Shown here: in pieces, positions 1-21,112 of the stretch
How positions within the stretch are numbered: position 1 is the first letter of the stretch
How the letters are laid out: each line of letters starts with the position of its first letter
Source: Rotaria socialis
Lineage: Eukaryota; Rotifera; Eurotatoria; Philodinida; Philodinidae
Assembly: GCA_905331475.1 (NCBI GenBank)
Contig: CAJNYU010000186.1
Span: 10,620 to 74,619, forward strand
DNA: 64,000 bases
Reading direction: 5' to 3'
The notes under the pieces: generated by a model
Seen by the model: the letters and a program-made list of their open reading frames with translations, nothing else
Told to the model about the DNA's origin: nothing
The model's database searches: none
Translations under genes and position numbers: made by a program

Positions 1-1359
1 CTATTGAAAACATAGAACACTTTTTCTCCAACTGAATTAAGCAGTGATCTTCAAGAATTATTACATGTCGTCACTCAAGTATGTTCCAAGCATAAAGTCT
101 CATAAATGACTCCTTGTAGAAAAGTTCGTAAAAGCTACCACGTCTCATTTTAGAGTTCAAGCTTTCTTAATGATGTATACAGTATTACTTGCAACATAAT
201 GATTGTTTATAAACCTTCGAACTCGAGTTGTTTTACTCAATTTTCAACACTTTTGCTAATGATGTATTTAGAAGCAGTATATTATGTGGGATCATCTCTT
301 TCGATTTGTGATCAATGATCATAAAACCTACGTACACTTAGCTTATTATACACAGTATAAGTTTTTAAGCGAAAATCGAGCCAGGTATACCTTATAGCAG
401 CAAGACTTGTCGAATATCAAAACTATCTTAAATGTTTATCTCCTTAAGAAAAGTTGCACTTCCTCAGCTAATCTTCAACTGCTGCCAACCAACTAAATCG
501 AGAATAGAAACTCAATTCAGACTAGAACCCAAGCTATACATGTTAATCAAAAGATTTCTCGTACTTGCATTGCTTTTGAAACGAAACAAAAGGTAAAATG
601 TGTCTCAAACGTGCATAGATTGACTTTATTTTTTCTATAATTGTTTTGAAAACAATAATCTTGATCTGCATTTTATCTCATTGTAATTAGCATTTGTTAT
701 GTCAAGAAAAACAATTTTCTTATAATTTTTACTAGAAAATCATAAAGTTCTCCTGGTTATATTCTATGCTTTCACTCCTTGACCATACAAACAGTTCTCA
801 TCTAACCTAGTTCTATTTCTCACCTGTGTTACGGCGGATACGATGATACAGTTGTTGTACTTCACTATCTTCAATGCTTGAGTTGCGGAACCGGTTGTTT
901 GCATGTCGGTCACGAATAAAGACATCTTTATAGAATTAAATGGATTCCAAGTATCACAGCGATATTTTTATTCAATGATTATAAAAATTCAAAGGGATCA
1001 AAATTGAGTTTTAAACAACATTTGATATTTTCTTAGCATTAATTTTTTTTTACGTAGCAAATCAAATTTTCTTTGTATTAACCTTGTACTATTTCATTGA
1101 TCTTTATATTTTTGAAATGACTGATATAAACGCTTGTTTTTTTCATCACATCTAACTCGAGAATACAGGCCAGTTGAAAATCACCGTCTGTGCAATCATA
1201 TGAAGTTCAAATTTACCCCTTATGAAGTGTAATACTTTTGATTTAAAGAAATATACGATAGCCATCTGATGATTTCTCAATATAATTCTGTTTAGTATTA
1301 ATCTTCATAATATTCCTTTATTTTGATGTTTTCATTTTCCTCTACTCTCTGACTCTCAT
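1..1359. other. No confident gene; one possible exon
   Basis: AT-rich sequence with no long open frame. On the minus strand about 838-928 there is a coding-like stretch of some 33 codons rich in Arg, Asn and Ser, bounded by a good donor (plus-strand CTCAC at 833-837) and a weak acceptor. It might be a further exon of the small secreted gene that starts at 1669, but no phase-consistent join was found. Confidence 0.3.
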
Positions 1360-1669
1360 CTAAATGTTTATTTCGTCATTCGGAGAAAATCTTTTCCATA
1401 GTTCGAATTTATATATTTCGTCTATGACTAATCCTAGAGTTACACAAATTTAAGATACTATTCACTGTTTTACAAGACACTGCGTGTTAAATGTTGGGAA
1501 TTTTTTGATTTTCAATAATGGAAGAAAAAACATTTTTTCAATGAGATATCAAAACGTTTGTCTCCTTCTTTAATTATAAATACTGTAACTTACCATAGGC
1601 ATCGATTTTTCGGCTATTCACTCGGCCTAAGAAGGATAATACCAGCAGTAGTAAAACAGAATAAAACAT
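1360..1669 (-). CDS. Possible small secreted protein (signal peptide)
   Basis: Two-exon model on the minus strand, 1669..1594 and 1433..1360, giving 49 residues. Exon 1 starts with ATG and encodes a textbook signal peptide: MFYSVLLLLVLSFLGRVNS, followed by RKIDAY. It ends at a strong GTAAGT donor. Exon 2 starts after a CTCTAG acceptor in matching phase and runs 23 codons to a TAG. The family is not recognised. What is seen is the hydrophobic leader, the donor and the in-phase acceptor; the gene itself is inferred. The true gene could use other downstream exons and be longer. Secretion would be the expected fate of the product. Confidence 0.35.
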
Positions 1670-4257
1670 GTTTCGTCGGCGTGTCAGTATTTATCAGAAA
1701 TGGTTATATTAAATAACTGATGCAAGTTTCTGCATAGCATGCGAGGCTTTATACATACCATCTCCATGCACAGTTTAAGTATATCCTTTACGTCAACAAC
1801 GTTTTCTTATTTTCTGTCATCGAAAACAAAATAGGTCAAAACACAAATTATATGAAACTAACTAATTAGTATAGAATTCCCAATGGAGATATCATGGTTA
1901 CACTGTTATTGAGAATTCCATAATATTTTCCCTGTTGACTGGTTATGTGTCATTTGGCTTATATACAATGTCAACGCCTTTTAGATGAGATAGCAGAAAT
2001 CGTTATTGGCATTAGTAGCGTAGAAAAATCTTTCATTCTATTTCTTTCATACAATATATGCATAGTATAAATGCTACATACAATAGTTATTTGAACCTCT
2101 GTAATTTTCGTTTTAAGAGGCTTTCATCTGATCTCGCTGTTCTATGATGGATTTTCCTTACAATTCTTCGGTTAAAAATATTGATACTGTTTTTTTTACC
2201 AGTATCAACGTATTGTTCATGTTTTATTTGTGAACTTCTGGTCACAACGTAAATATTTTGCTTCTTGCGGCAAGCATTGCTTTCAGATGCTTGTAGGAGA
2301 TGGAGATCAAAAAATTAGAGGAATGATATGCAAATTTCATTCGCTGATATTGTATTTCTTATTCTTTTACTTAAATAATCCTTGTTCAACTCTCGTATCC
2401 TGAAATTTACTGAAACAAAAGTAACTTACAATATTTTTTCTGCAATCCCATGCCGCCTCTTTTTTACCAACTGAGCCGCAGTGAAGACTTTTCTTAAATA
2501 CTACGCCTAATGCGACCCAGGTCAGCGTAACTGCGTTCTAGTGATCGCATCATACGATCCGTTGTAACTGTAACTGGCCAATTATAAATAATTCCTTATT
2601 TTTAATTGGCCACTCTCGAACACTAAAAATTAGTCATAGAAAGTTACTATAAAAAGCACTGTTCATCGAAAGTTCGGTTCATAAACACATTCTACTATAA
2701 ACATTAGAATACTTGTTCCGAAAAATATTTAAATATTTTCCTCATTTAATTATTATTAATATTTTTTTAATTTTTTAATTTTAAAAAAATTTCTAGAGCT
2801 TTTCTTAGGTTTTTTATTTAAAAAATTTTTCTACTCTAAGTTTTTTTCTTTTGTTTATTAAATTGTAAATAATTTTTTAAATGTTAATTTTTTGATTTTT
2901 ACAGATACCTATTTATTATTTTCCTTAATTATTTTATATTTTAAAATACTTTTTAACTTTTAATTTTTTAGTAATTGTTTTATTGCTCAAACTTTTGTTT
3001 TTAATATTTTATAAAAGTTTTAATTTTATAGTAGTTTTAAGTCTTTTCTTTTCTGTGCTTAAAAAATTTTCTTTTAACTCATAATAAAAATAAAAATGAA
3101 AATAAAACCTAATCTGTATCATCTCATGTAGCAATCGCGATTCATTTCTGCCGCAAAAATGATCACATTCTGGCCCGTAATTGCAAAAAAATGCGACTCA
3201 ATTACGCGTAATTATGTCGTAATTTTCCGTAATTACGGGTCACAGTGCGATCGCAGTTACGCCGTAACTACGCCGCAGTTTCATCGTAATGAAACATATG
3301 GGATGTTAAATAAAATACCCATTTGGCGAGCGAAGAAGTTCATTCTCAAAATATTATTGTATATAGAATCAAATAATGTGAGCTTTTCCCGTCTAAACTT
3401 GTATCAATTGTTATAGTCGCTATGGAAACAATATGTTCAAGTTTATGATTATCTAGGCCCGAAGCCCAATTTATTTGTGACTTCTTACGCCGCAATCTTC
3501 AGACAAAATACTCTTAGGAACAAAGTTGAATTATGCTTAATCTACAAGTGAAGCTGATTGTCATTCAATTTTAGCCAAATGCGTTTTGTGTTGTTCTATA
3601 AATTAAACTACGTTGGATCGAAAAATCACCACTACATCAATAATTTCGAGGCAATACTATTGCCAATTTTAAAATAAAATGCAGTTGACTAACAAAAATC
3701 TCATTCTTACTGAATTCTATGGGACATATAAACTTGTTAACTCCGATCATTTCACTTTTCAAATCGATCGCATGATGTTTATTAGACTTCTTGTGTGAAA
3801 ATGTCCGTTGATCATGTTCTCGCTAGATATTGGCTTTGTTTGCATATGGGTAATCGATCTGTAGTATAATTTCAACTGATTACTATAATACATGTCAATT
3901 TTATCAGCGATCTTTTGTTTTCTAGTTAGTACAATGCTGTGGATCAATTTTTATTTTAAAAGCAAATCTTATAGCTAGTTCGTTTCTATTTAGGATGCCA
4001 TTATTTGTCTTTCATATGCTTGCATACGTCTACAACGTAAAGAGATTTTTCTTTCATCTCATTTATTGTAAAACAGAAGAAAACGAGACTTCTTTTTTCT
4101 TCCTCAATATCGTACCGAATAGAACTTTTTTCGTTCTCTTCTTGCAACAGTTGTATAAATGAATATTTCTGTTTTTTTATGCACTGAGGAATTATCTTTT
4201 CTTTTTCTTCCATACTTCGTGATACCAAAATACATATACCCCATTTCACTAGACAAT
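1670..4257. other. Non-coding stretch with a candidate mobile element
   Basis: No gene was recognised. The interval 2460-3300 stands apart: a nearly pure A/T core (about 2700-3110) bordered on both sides by CpG-bearing, repetitive arms. An open frame at 3159-3416 lies inside the right arm and core edge and is made of repeat sequence, so it is not called as a gene. Confidence 0.6.
2460..3300. mobile_element. Candidate non-autonomous inverted-arm element
   Basis: The left arm (about 2500-2575) contains GCGTAACTGCG followed by TGATCGCA, and GTAACTGTAACTGG. The right arm (about 3185-3290) contains repeated ATTACG / GTAATTACG units and, read on the minus strand, GGCGTAACTGCGATCGCA. The shared GCGTAACTGCG..GATCGCA motif is therefore inverted between the arms. 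The roughly 400-base core is almost entirely A and T. No transposase frame and no clear target-site duplication were found, so the ends are approximate. Confidence 0.35.
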
Positions 4258-4608
4258 ATGCCAGTAAAAGAAAAATACTATGTCCATTCAGCTCATATTT
4301 ATAATCGTACATCGCACTTCATCAACCTCAAAATCTTCTACTGTGGTGAAAATCAACATCATGAACACGCAATAATATGTATGAATAAGTTAGAGCCCAA
4401 TGGTGGTCACTTCTTTGCTGAAACACATGCCTATGCCAATGCACATCTCATCGTAGATAAGCATATCTATAAAATCCAAGCTGATATTAACGATGGAAAT
4501 ACTCTAGAACTGAAATGGCCGTATCAAGGTTTAGTAGAAAAACACGAAAAGGAATGGCAATTCGATATTGAAGAAGGTGGCATAAAATCCATCAATCCAA
4601 GGTTGTAA
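4258..4608 (+). CDS. Small hypothetical protein, 116 aa
   Basis: Single-exon open frame from ATG at 4258 to TAA; the ATG chosen begins MPVKEKYYVHSAHIYNRTSH. An upstream in-frame Met at 4159 would add an A/T-coded hydrophobic stretch that looks non-coding. The product is rich in His, Asn and aromatic residues (clusters such as ENQHHEHA and HAYANAHL), has no leader and no membrane segment, and shows alternating polar/apolar residues suggesting a small beta-rich fold. The family was not recognised. Codon use resembles the other genes of the window. An antisense frame over the same bases (4001-4312) is regarded as a shadow. Confidence 0.5.
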   Translation: MPVKEKYYVHSAHIYNRTSHFINLKIFYCGENQHHEHAIICMNKLEPNGGHFFAETHAYANAHLIVDKHIYKIQADINDGNTLELKWPYQGLVEKHEKEWQFDIEEGGIKSINPRL

Positions 4609-5504
4609 CGGTGTTTCTTTTATTTGTAAGACTAATTAAAAGAACTTCTCTCACAGAAAACAAATATATATGTAGAAATATTTCCGTTTTCGTGTGGGTT
4701 AAAAGAAAGCAGCTCTTCTATTTAAAATAAAATTCATTTTTGCCATGTAAATCATTTTAATTGGAATACGGTATGCACTAGAGACAATGATAAATAGTAT
4801 ACCATCAATAGCAGAACAGAAAATTCGTTTTGAGTTTCAAAAAAAAACACATAAAGAACAATATTTGAACAATTGTAAATATAGTTATTATTATTTAAAA
4901 ACGAAGAAAATTATAATGAAGCAGACGCACGTGTATCCAACTGAAATGTAAGGCTATATCGAAACCTAATCATTGGGAGCTGGTGAAAAGCTGTTGTGTC
5001 AAAAAAAAGTAACGTTTATCAAATGACTCATTTAATGGTTAATATTAACTGATTTCTTTCAGTCCCACTATTCATTGAATAACGAATTTATTTGAACCAA
5101 GTGAATCATTTGCAATAAAAAAAGTAGAAAGAAATGAATCAAGATTATGAAAATAGCAATCAGATTTCGTTGATCTATTGGATAATCTTATAGTGCGTCC
5201 TAAATTCCCTGAATTGAATACAAATGTGTTACATGACTATAAGCTTGCAAGTACAAATATTCTTAATGTAATTATTATTTTCAGGTATGAAATAAAAATC
5301 TTGCAATAAAATAAGTAATTAGATAATTATCTTCATTGACTATCAAATTTTAGAAAATAAAGGTACGTTTATTATTAAGTTTAATTTTCGTCTTTAGTAT
5401 AGCACGTAAAAAAAAAGCGACGAACGTAAGTAATAATAATACACAATAATCTTCACATTTTAGGTCTGCAAAAAAAAAAGATTTTGAGATAAATTGATAA
5501 TAAT
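4609..5504. other. Intergenic, nothing recognised
   Basis: A/T-rich sequence between the 116-residue gene and the minus-strand small gene. No open frame, repeat or RNA structure was recognised. Confidence 0.6.
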
Positions 5505-5901
5505 TTATCTTGTCATACGACTTATTGAACATACTGCGGGCATCAAATTTTGAATATGATAGAAAGCTGGTGTACCAGAAATATTGGCTTCTGCGGGTTT
5601 GCTCAAAATGTTCTTCCCTGACATAAAAAACGGGACATTTCTCGATTTCATACCTAAAGAATAGAGACAAGAATCATTTATGAAAAAGTAATCGTTTCTC
5701 AATATGAATTACTAATCAATGAATATCTCCAAGTACAGACAACATCAAGTATTCCTTCTATAACGATAACTCACAAAAGCCTTTTCAAATCTCTCCATTA
5801 GCTACATCGCTTGTAAGATAAATCCTACTTCCTCTGTTACCTGAAGAGTCAAACATGCCTACAGAATTTGTTCTATCACGTACTGTTTCACTGTGTTGCA
5901 T
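5505..5901 (-). CDS. Possible small two-exon gene, 69 aa
   Basis: Minus-strand model: exon 1 at 5901..5841 (ATG, MQHSETVRDRTNSVGMFDSSG across the junction) ends at a GTAACA donor; exon 2 at 5653..5505 follows a TTCTTTAG acceptor in the matching phase and encodes MKSRNVPFFMSGKNILSKPA and onward to SRMTR-stop. The frame stays open upstream of the chosen ATG (Cys-rich FCCCRYE), so exon 1 may be longer or not be the first exon. No family was recognised and no leader or membrane segment is seen. It is divergent from the DUF4139 gene with about 285 bases between them. Confidence 0.4.
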
Positions 5902-6185
5902 TTCATAACGGCAGCAACAAAAAATAATTGACATTCTATCATCGTCGTCGTTTGGCTTTTGTTTTTTTACGATTCATATTTTCCACAAAAACTATGAATT
6001 AGTCATCCTATTTCACGAGTGTCTGACTCATCATGTCGGTCGCTCTATTTTTTCTCTTTTTCATTTCATTCTTCCGTTCTCTCTTCTAAATGACTAACAA
6101 AAACGAGAGAAAAATTGCAAAGCGTTGAGTAATTCTTATATTTACGCTGCAAACAGAACATCGCACTCATTCCTCAAAACTTCCT

Positions 6186-8112
6186 ATGACAGAAACAACA
6201 ACACAAAACGCATCAGTTCCATCATTAATGATGCAAAAGCTACCAGTGGTTCGCTTTAATATCGATAAACAATGTCCTATTCAATATGTCACTGTCTACA
6301 ACGATCGGGCAGAAGTCACACGAATTCTACGACATCATTTTGACGACGCAGGCACATATGAACTTGTACTCGATGGGTTTTCTACATTTGTAGATGAGAC
6401 ATCGTTGCATGTCAGTGGGGGAACAGGTAAATCGTGCACCATTCTCGAAGTATCGTATCAAACACGAAATGAACAGGTCACTCCACCATCAGACTTGTCA
6501 TCTCTCGACCAACTTCAAAGTCAACTAGAGAATATTCTCACTGAAATAAAGATACATAAACGCGAATTAGCAAGAATCGTCAAACAACGTGCCTGGCTCG
6601 ATGGACGCTCTACCAAATTAATGAATCAAGATGGACCAATGACGAGTAGTGATCTAGACAATATGCAACAATTTCTCGAGTTCTATCACAAAACACTATT
6701 GAAACTCGATGATCAATCAGCGCTTGAAGAAGACGAAATCAAGAAATTAAATGATCGCCATGAAGCTTTAAATTCTCAAATCAATCAACATGGCGCTACA
6801 GCTCAAGTGAATCAACGAAAAACTTGTCGAGAAATGACGATCACCGTTCATGTTGCTGATGGTAACATTGATGTGGCACTCGAAATATCCTATTTGATTG
6901 GTAACTGTTCCTGGACTGCTAGCTATGATGTTCGAGTGAGTAGTGTCGAAGCAAATCGACAACGAACACAACTCACCTATTATGGAATAATTGTAAGTAA
7001 TTGATTGTAAAAAATAATATGTTTAGATGTGAGTCTGATGCTTAATTAGGTAAACAAAAGCCAGGAAAACTGGTATGATGCAAATTTTTCATTGTCTACC
7101 GCAACACCATCTTTGGGTGGAACTCCACCAAAGTTAAGTACACTCAAAATCGATTATTACAAATCACCGCCATTGGCTTATCACAAGCAAGGCTTTAGAT
7201 TACAAAATTTGAGTATGAATGATTGTACTCTTGCAAAAGAGTCTTTTATGTACAAGAGTGGCAGTGTTCAAAAGAAACGCTCGAAAGGTGCATTTATGTC
7301 GATTCGAGGTAAATCCTCTCTTAACTATGACCCAACTATCGAAGACGCAGACGAAGACGATGAAGCTTCTGAGACTCAAGTCAATGTTCTCACATCTACA
7401 ACTGAGGCCAGTATGTCTAGCACGAGTTTTGTCATTCCTCGCCGATCAACAATCGATTCTGACGTCAGTATTCATTGTTGTGATAATCAGATGCTTATGT
7501 ATTCTTTATTTATTCTAGGGAAAACCACACAAAGTCACTATTGGCGTTCTAGATCTCACCTCAACGTTTACATATACTGTTGTACCAAAACTGTCACTTC
7601 ATGCCTACCTCAAAGCATCAACAGTAAATACATCCGATAAACAACTTCTAGCTGGACCAGTATCTGTCTTCATGGACAACAATTTTATTACACACAGTTC
7701 GATCGAAAATGTTTGCATTGGTGATACATTTGATCTACCGCTTGGTACGGATGCTAGTGTCAAAGTGGAATACAAACCAGTAAAGAAAATGGTCGACAAG
7801 CAAGGTTTCATTTCGAAAGTTCATCATGAGACCGTTCATCATGAGACTCATATTGTTAACACGAAAGCTACTGAGACCACAGTGTTCGTCTATGAACAAG
7901 TACCTCTATCTTCGGATGAGAAGATCAAAGTGAAGTTGATTACACCAGATATACGACAAAAAGAAGTCGGACGCAACTGCACCGTAACAATGAACGATAA
8001 GAACAACTTGGAATGGAAATGTGTTTTACAAGCGCGCGGAGAATATCGATTTCCTTTAGAATTTGTGATGGAATGGCCAAGAGAGAAACGTGTCGAATTC
8101 AAGCAAGAATAG
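6186..8112 (+). CDS. DUF4140/DUF4139 domain protein (F37C4.5-like)
   Basis: Three exons, 6186..6992, 7050..7463 and 7519..8112, joined by GT..AG introns of 57 and 55 bases, give about 604 residues. Residues about 30-100 (CPIQYVTVYNDRAEVTRILR) match the N-terminal DUF4140 domain, residues about 105-205 form a coiled coil, and the rest is the DUF4139 beta-sandwich region, with the signature ENWYDANFSLSTATPSLGG just after intron 1. The exon 2/3 join was placed by phase (DSD/GKPHKVTIGVLDL) because the unspliced frame runs into nonsense. An acidic Ser/Thr-rich insert sits around residue 345-390. This family occurs in bacteria, fungi and nematodes; its biochemical role is not established. The 3' end faces the 3' end of the NALCN gene across 462 bases. 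Confidence 0.85.
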
Positions 8113-8574
8113 CAGATAATGCTTTAGAACATTTTTATTGTAATAGCACCAAGTTTTGTTCTGTTCTCATGTTCGAAATATATTTGTGCTTGAAAATAAA
8201 GTCACGAACAACACGAATATGCATGTTTTGGTTTGAATTCAATTATCGAACAGTTCGTGTTAATGAAACTGTTATATACGTTGAGTTGAACAAATTTAAT
8301 AATATGAATAGTATAAATCCTCATTACATTGACAAGATAGTAATGTACCAATTTATTTTTATATTACAATGTGACAATGTCTAATATATGTATATCTGCT
8401 GTGTTTTTATACAAAAATAGAATAGATGTGTATTCAACTAAAGAAAACATCGGAAACAAAAAACAAACAAAGACTACAATACTACGGACTCGTATGGTAT
8501 ATATATATATGCAAGACAATACAGGAGCACCGTAATATTTTGAATATTATCTACTCGGAGTAATATATTATTTT
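8113..8574. other. Convergent 3' intergenic region
   Basis: Short region between two genes that point at each other. It should hold both 3' untranslated regions; AATAAA-type signals occur on the plus strand near 8194 (AAAATAAAG). Nothing else was recognised. Confidence 0.6.
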
Positions 8575-18555
<9,981 letters not shown>

Positions 18556-18871
18556 TCTATTTTTCTTAGATTATTTGTCTACAAGAAAAAGACAAAAAGA
18601 AAAATCTCGACCGACTGATGATTAGTAAGATATACAAAGCCAAGAAAAAAGACAACAAAACGAATTCCATACGAACTAATATGTATGGACAGAAGAAAGA
18701 TATATTTTGACTCGTGATTATTTTTTGCTAGTATTTATTATATAGAATAGTATGCATAAAGCATTACTTAGCTACGAAATAAACGAGAATCTTTCTTGAG
18801 TCAAGTAGCACGTTCTGTTGTTGTCGTCTTTCGACAACTATAAAAAAGAAGAAGAAGAAGAAGAAGAAGAA

Positions 18872-18909
<38 letters not shown>

Positions 18910-21112
18910 CGACGATGATTATGATCACATCGTTTTTGTTTGCCCGTATTCTTCTTTTTATTTGCTTCTATGCAAACAAGAAAAGGCAATGTGCATGAGA
19001 TAATTTTAGGCTTGCTCGTCAATTGACTTTTCTCTTCTTCCCACAATCTTCTTTCTATTCTCTATTTCCTCTTAGACGAGTCTTGTGGGACGTTACATCA
19101 CATAGAATGATGTCGGGTAGTACGCCAGAGAGAATTTTAAATTGAATCTCTATGCTTCTAACAACAGGAAGTAACTTGTCTAGAAATATTGCAAGTTGCA
19201 TGTTCTTTATTAAAAGAACGTAAAAAAGAAGAAGTTAACATAATAAGCTGATTTATACTACGAAGGGATCATCAACAATAACAATTACATTAAACATATT
19301 TTTTCCCTTGTCTATCCTGTTCGCATGCCATATATTATTACCTTCGTCTGATATATATATATATAAACATGTAAGAACATGTGAATCGATTGGGATCAAA
19401 TTACCAGCTATTCTTCTACTATTATTTACATGTATAATGTTATATACATACACATATTCTTGAAATTATTGTCTTACTCCTGTGATTTTTCAAACCTTGA
19501 TATGACTAATTCATTCGAAATTGTATGAAAAGAAATCAAAGAATAGAACCTAATGAAGAAAATGGTAATAATAATAAAAAAAACAATATAATTTGACTAC
19601 TTCATACAAATAATTAGTTAAGACACACACACACACATAAATATATATAGATATAAAAGAACGATAATAGTGAGAACCATAAAAGCAGGAAAATGAGAAA
19701 ATAAAGAACAGTGTTAATTTTCTTTCTACTATCTGTTATCTGGAACGTGCTATTCTCTTCAAAGAAGTAACGTCAAACTTGCTGATGAACAACTTACATA
19801 AACACATCCATAATATCTAGAAGAAACAATCTTTCTATCTTCGTTTCTATTCGTCTGCAATATTAGTTGAAGAAGAATTACAAGTAAAAGAAATAGATGT
19901 GAACGTGCATGGATGTAGTAGAAAATATAATAAGACCAACCAGCTTTGCTCCATCCAATGAGTGGTGATGCCAATTACATGACGATAGTACTGAAAGAAC
20001 AGCGAGAAGACGAACATAAAATAGATTGTATCTGAATTGTAGCCGGAGAACTGTGTGAAGAAGAACGAAGAATAGCACAGCTAAAGAAGAAAATCTATGT
20101 CTCTTGTGACAAAATTTCCGAACAGATCTAAAAGATGGATAGAAAAGAAATTACAGAAATTCGTAATAGAAGTTTCATGAGGCAGAACCCTATTTCTACA
20201 TATATATATTGATATGTGTGTATATTGTAAGAGAGCAATGTCTATAGTGAGGTCTTCATTGTTTTCTCATTCTTCTACTTTTGTTTGTAACCACTCCACA
20301 ACAATATTACTTCGAACCAAAATAGAATACTATCGTAACCAAATACATTGAGCCACAAAAATCGACTCTTGTCTAATTGTTTGAAACACAAAAAGTGATA
20401 TAGTTTTTCTTCACATAATACAAATTATATAATTCTCATTCAATAGAACTTTCAAGATTCTTATCTTTGAAGTTAAAATAGAACTATTTTAAGAGCTAAA
20501 AATGTCGTTCTATTTTTTCTCTTTATTCTTCGAGGTTTTTTCTTCTTAGCTTTGCATATGTTATTCATTCATTCATCCCATTGTTGAACAAACCACTAGT
20601 GTTGATTGCAAAGGAATTTTGCGTCGACAATTAACGAGTACGAGCAAAAGGAAAAGGAAACACGCATCAATCATTTCTCCTTTTGCCGATAATAGAAAAC
20701 CCAAGAGCATAATGTTAAACATAATCGAAAAATCAATTCGTTATGCCCGCCTTCATACTATATTATCAGAATGTAAGTCAAAACGTTTTATTGACATCAA
20801 TATTATACAAATGAATGCGAATATAAAATAACAAAACCTTTTCTTATGTTCCTCTAAATCAATAAACTATGATATCGACATATTCCTAATTGACCAAATT
20901 ACAATGGCAAGTACTCAATTATAATCTAGTGACATCTATGTACCTTGATAAATGACTGGCACGTTTTTTTCCGCCAACGATTTCATTCAGAACGACAAGA
21001 AAAACCACATAAAGCATATATGGTTTGCACAGATTAATACATATCATTCAAGAAATTCACTGCTTCTCCTTAAGAAAATTTCTGAATACATAGAAATTAG
21101 GAAACCAATAGA
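18556..21112. other. Intergenic, upstream of NALCN
   Basis: Holds the NALCN 5' flank and, further on, the 5' flank of the MYND gene. It contains the GAA/GAT microsatellite at 18847-18910, a (TA)n run near 19351-19364 and an (AC)n run near 19624-19636. Open frames here (for example 20619-20831) are short, A/T-driven and unlike the protein-coding frames of the window. Confidence 0.6.
18847..18910. repeat. GAA then GAT/GAC trinucleotide microsatellite
   Basis: About eight GAA/AGA units run directly into more than a dozen GAT units, with GAC interruptions at the 3' end. The apparent poly-Glu/poly-Asp (plus) or poly-His/poly-Leu (minus) frames across it are products of the repeat. It lies about 300 bases upstream of the NALCN start codon and could sit in its promoter or 5' untranslated region. 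Confidence 0.9.

Noticed and set aside
3159-3416. 85-codon plus-strand frame
   Set aside because: Composed of the GTAATTACG repeat arm plus A/T-rich flank; no splice context or conserved character.
4001-4312. 103-codon minus-strand frame
   Set aside because: Overlaps the 116-residue plus-strand gene and has weaker, A/T-driven composition; one of the two must be a shadow and the plus-strand frame looks more protein-like.
18801-19046. Poly-His/poly-Leu and poly-Glu/poly-Asp open frames on the two strands
   Set aside because: They are translations of the GAA/GAT microsatellite; the rest of the frames has no protein-like character.
20619-20831. 70-codon Lys/Arg-rich frame
   Set aside because: No supporting splice sites, family likeness or neighbouring exons; composition matches random A/T-rich sequence.
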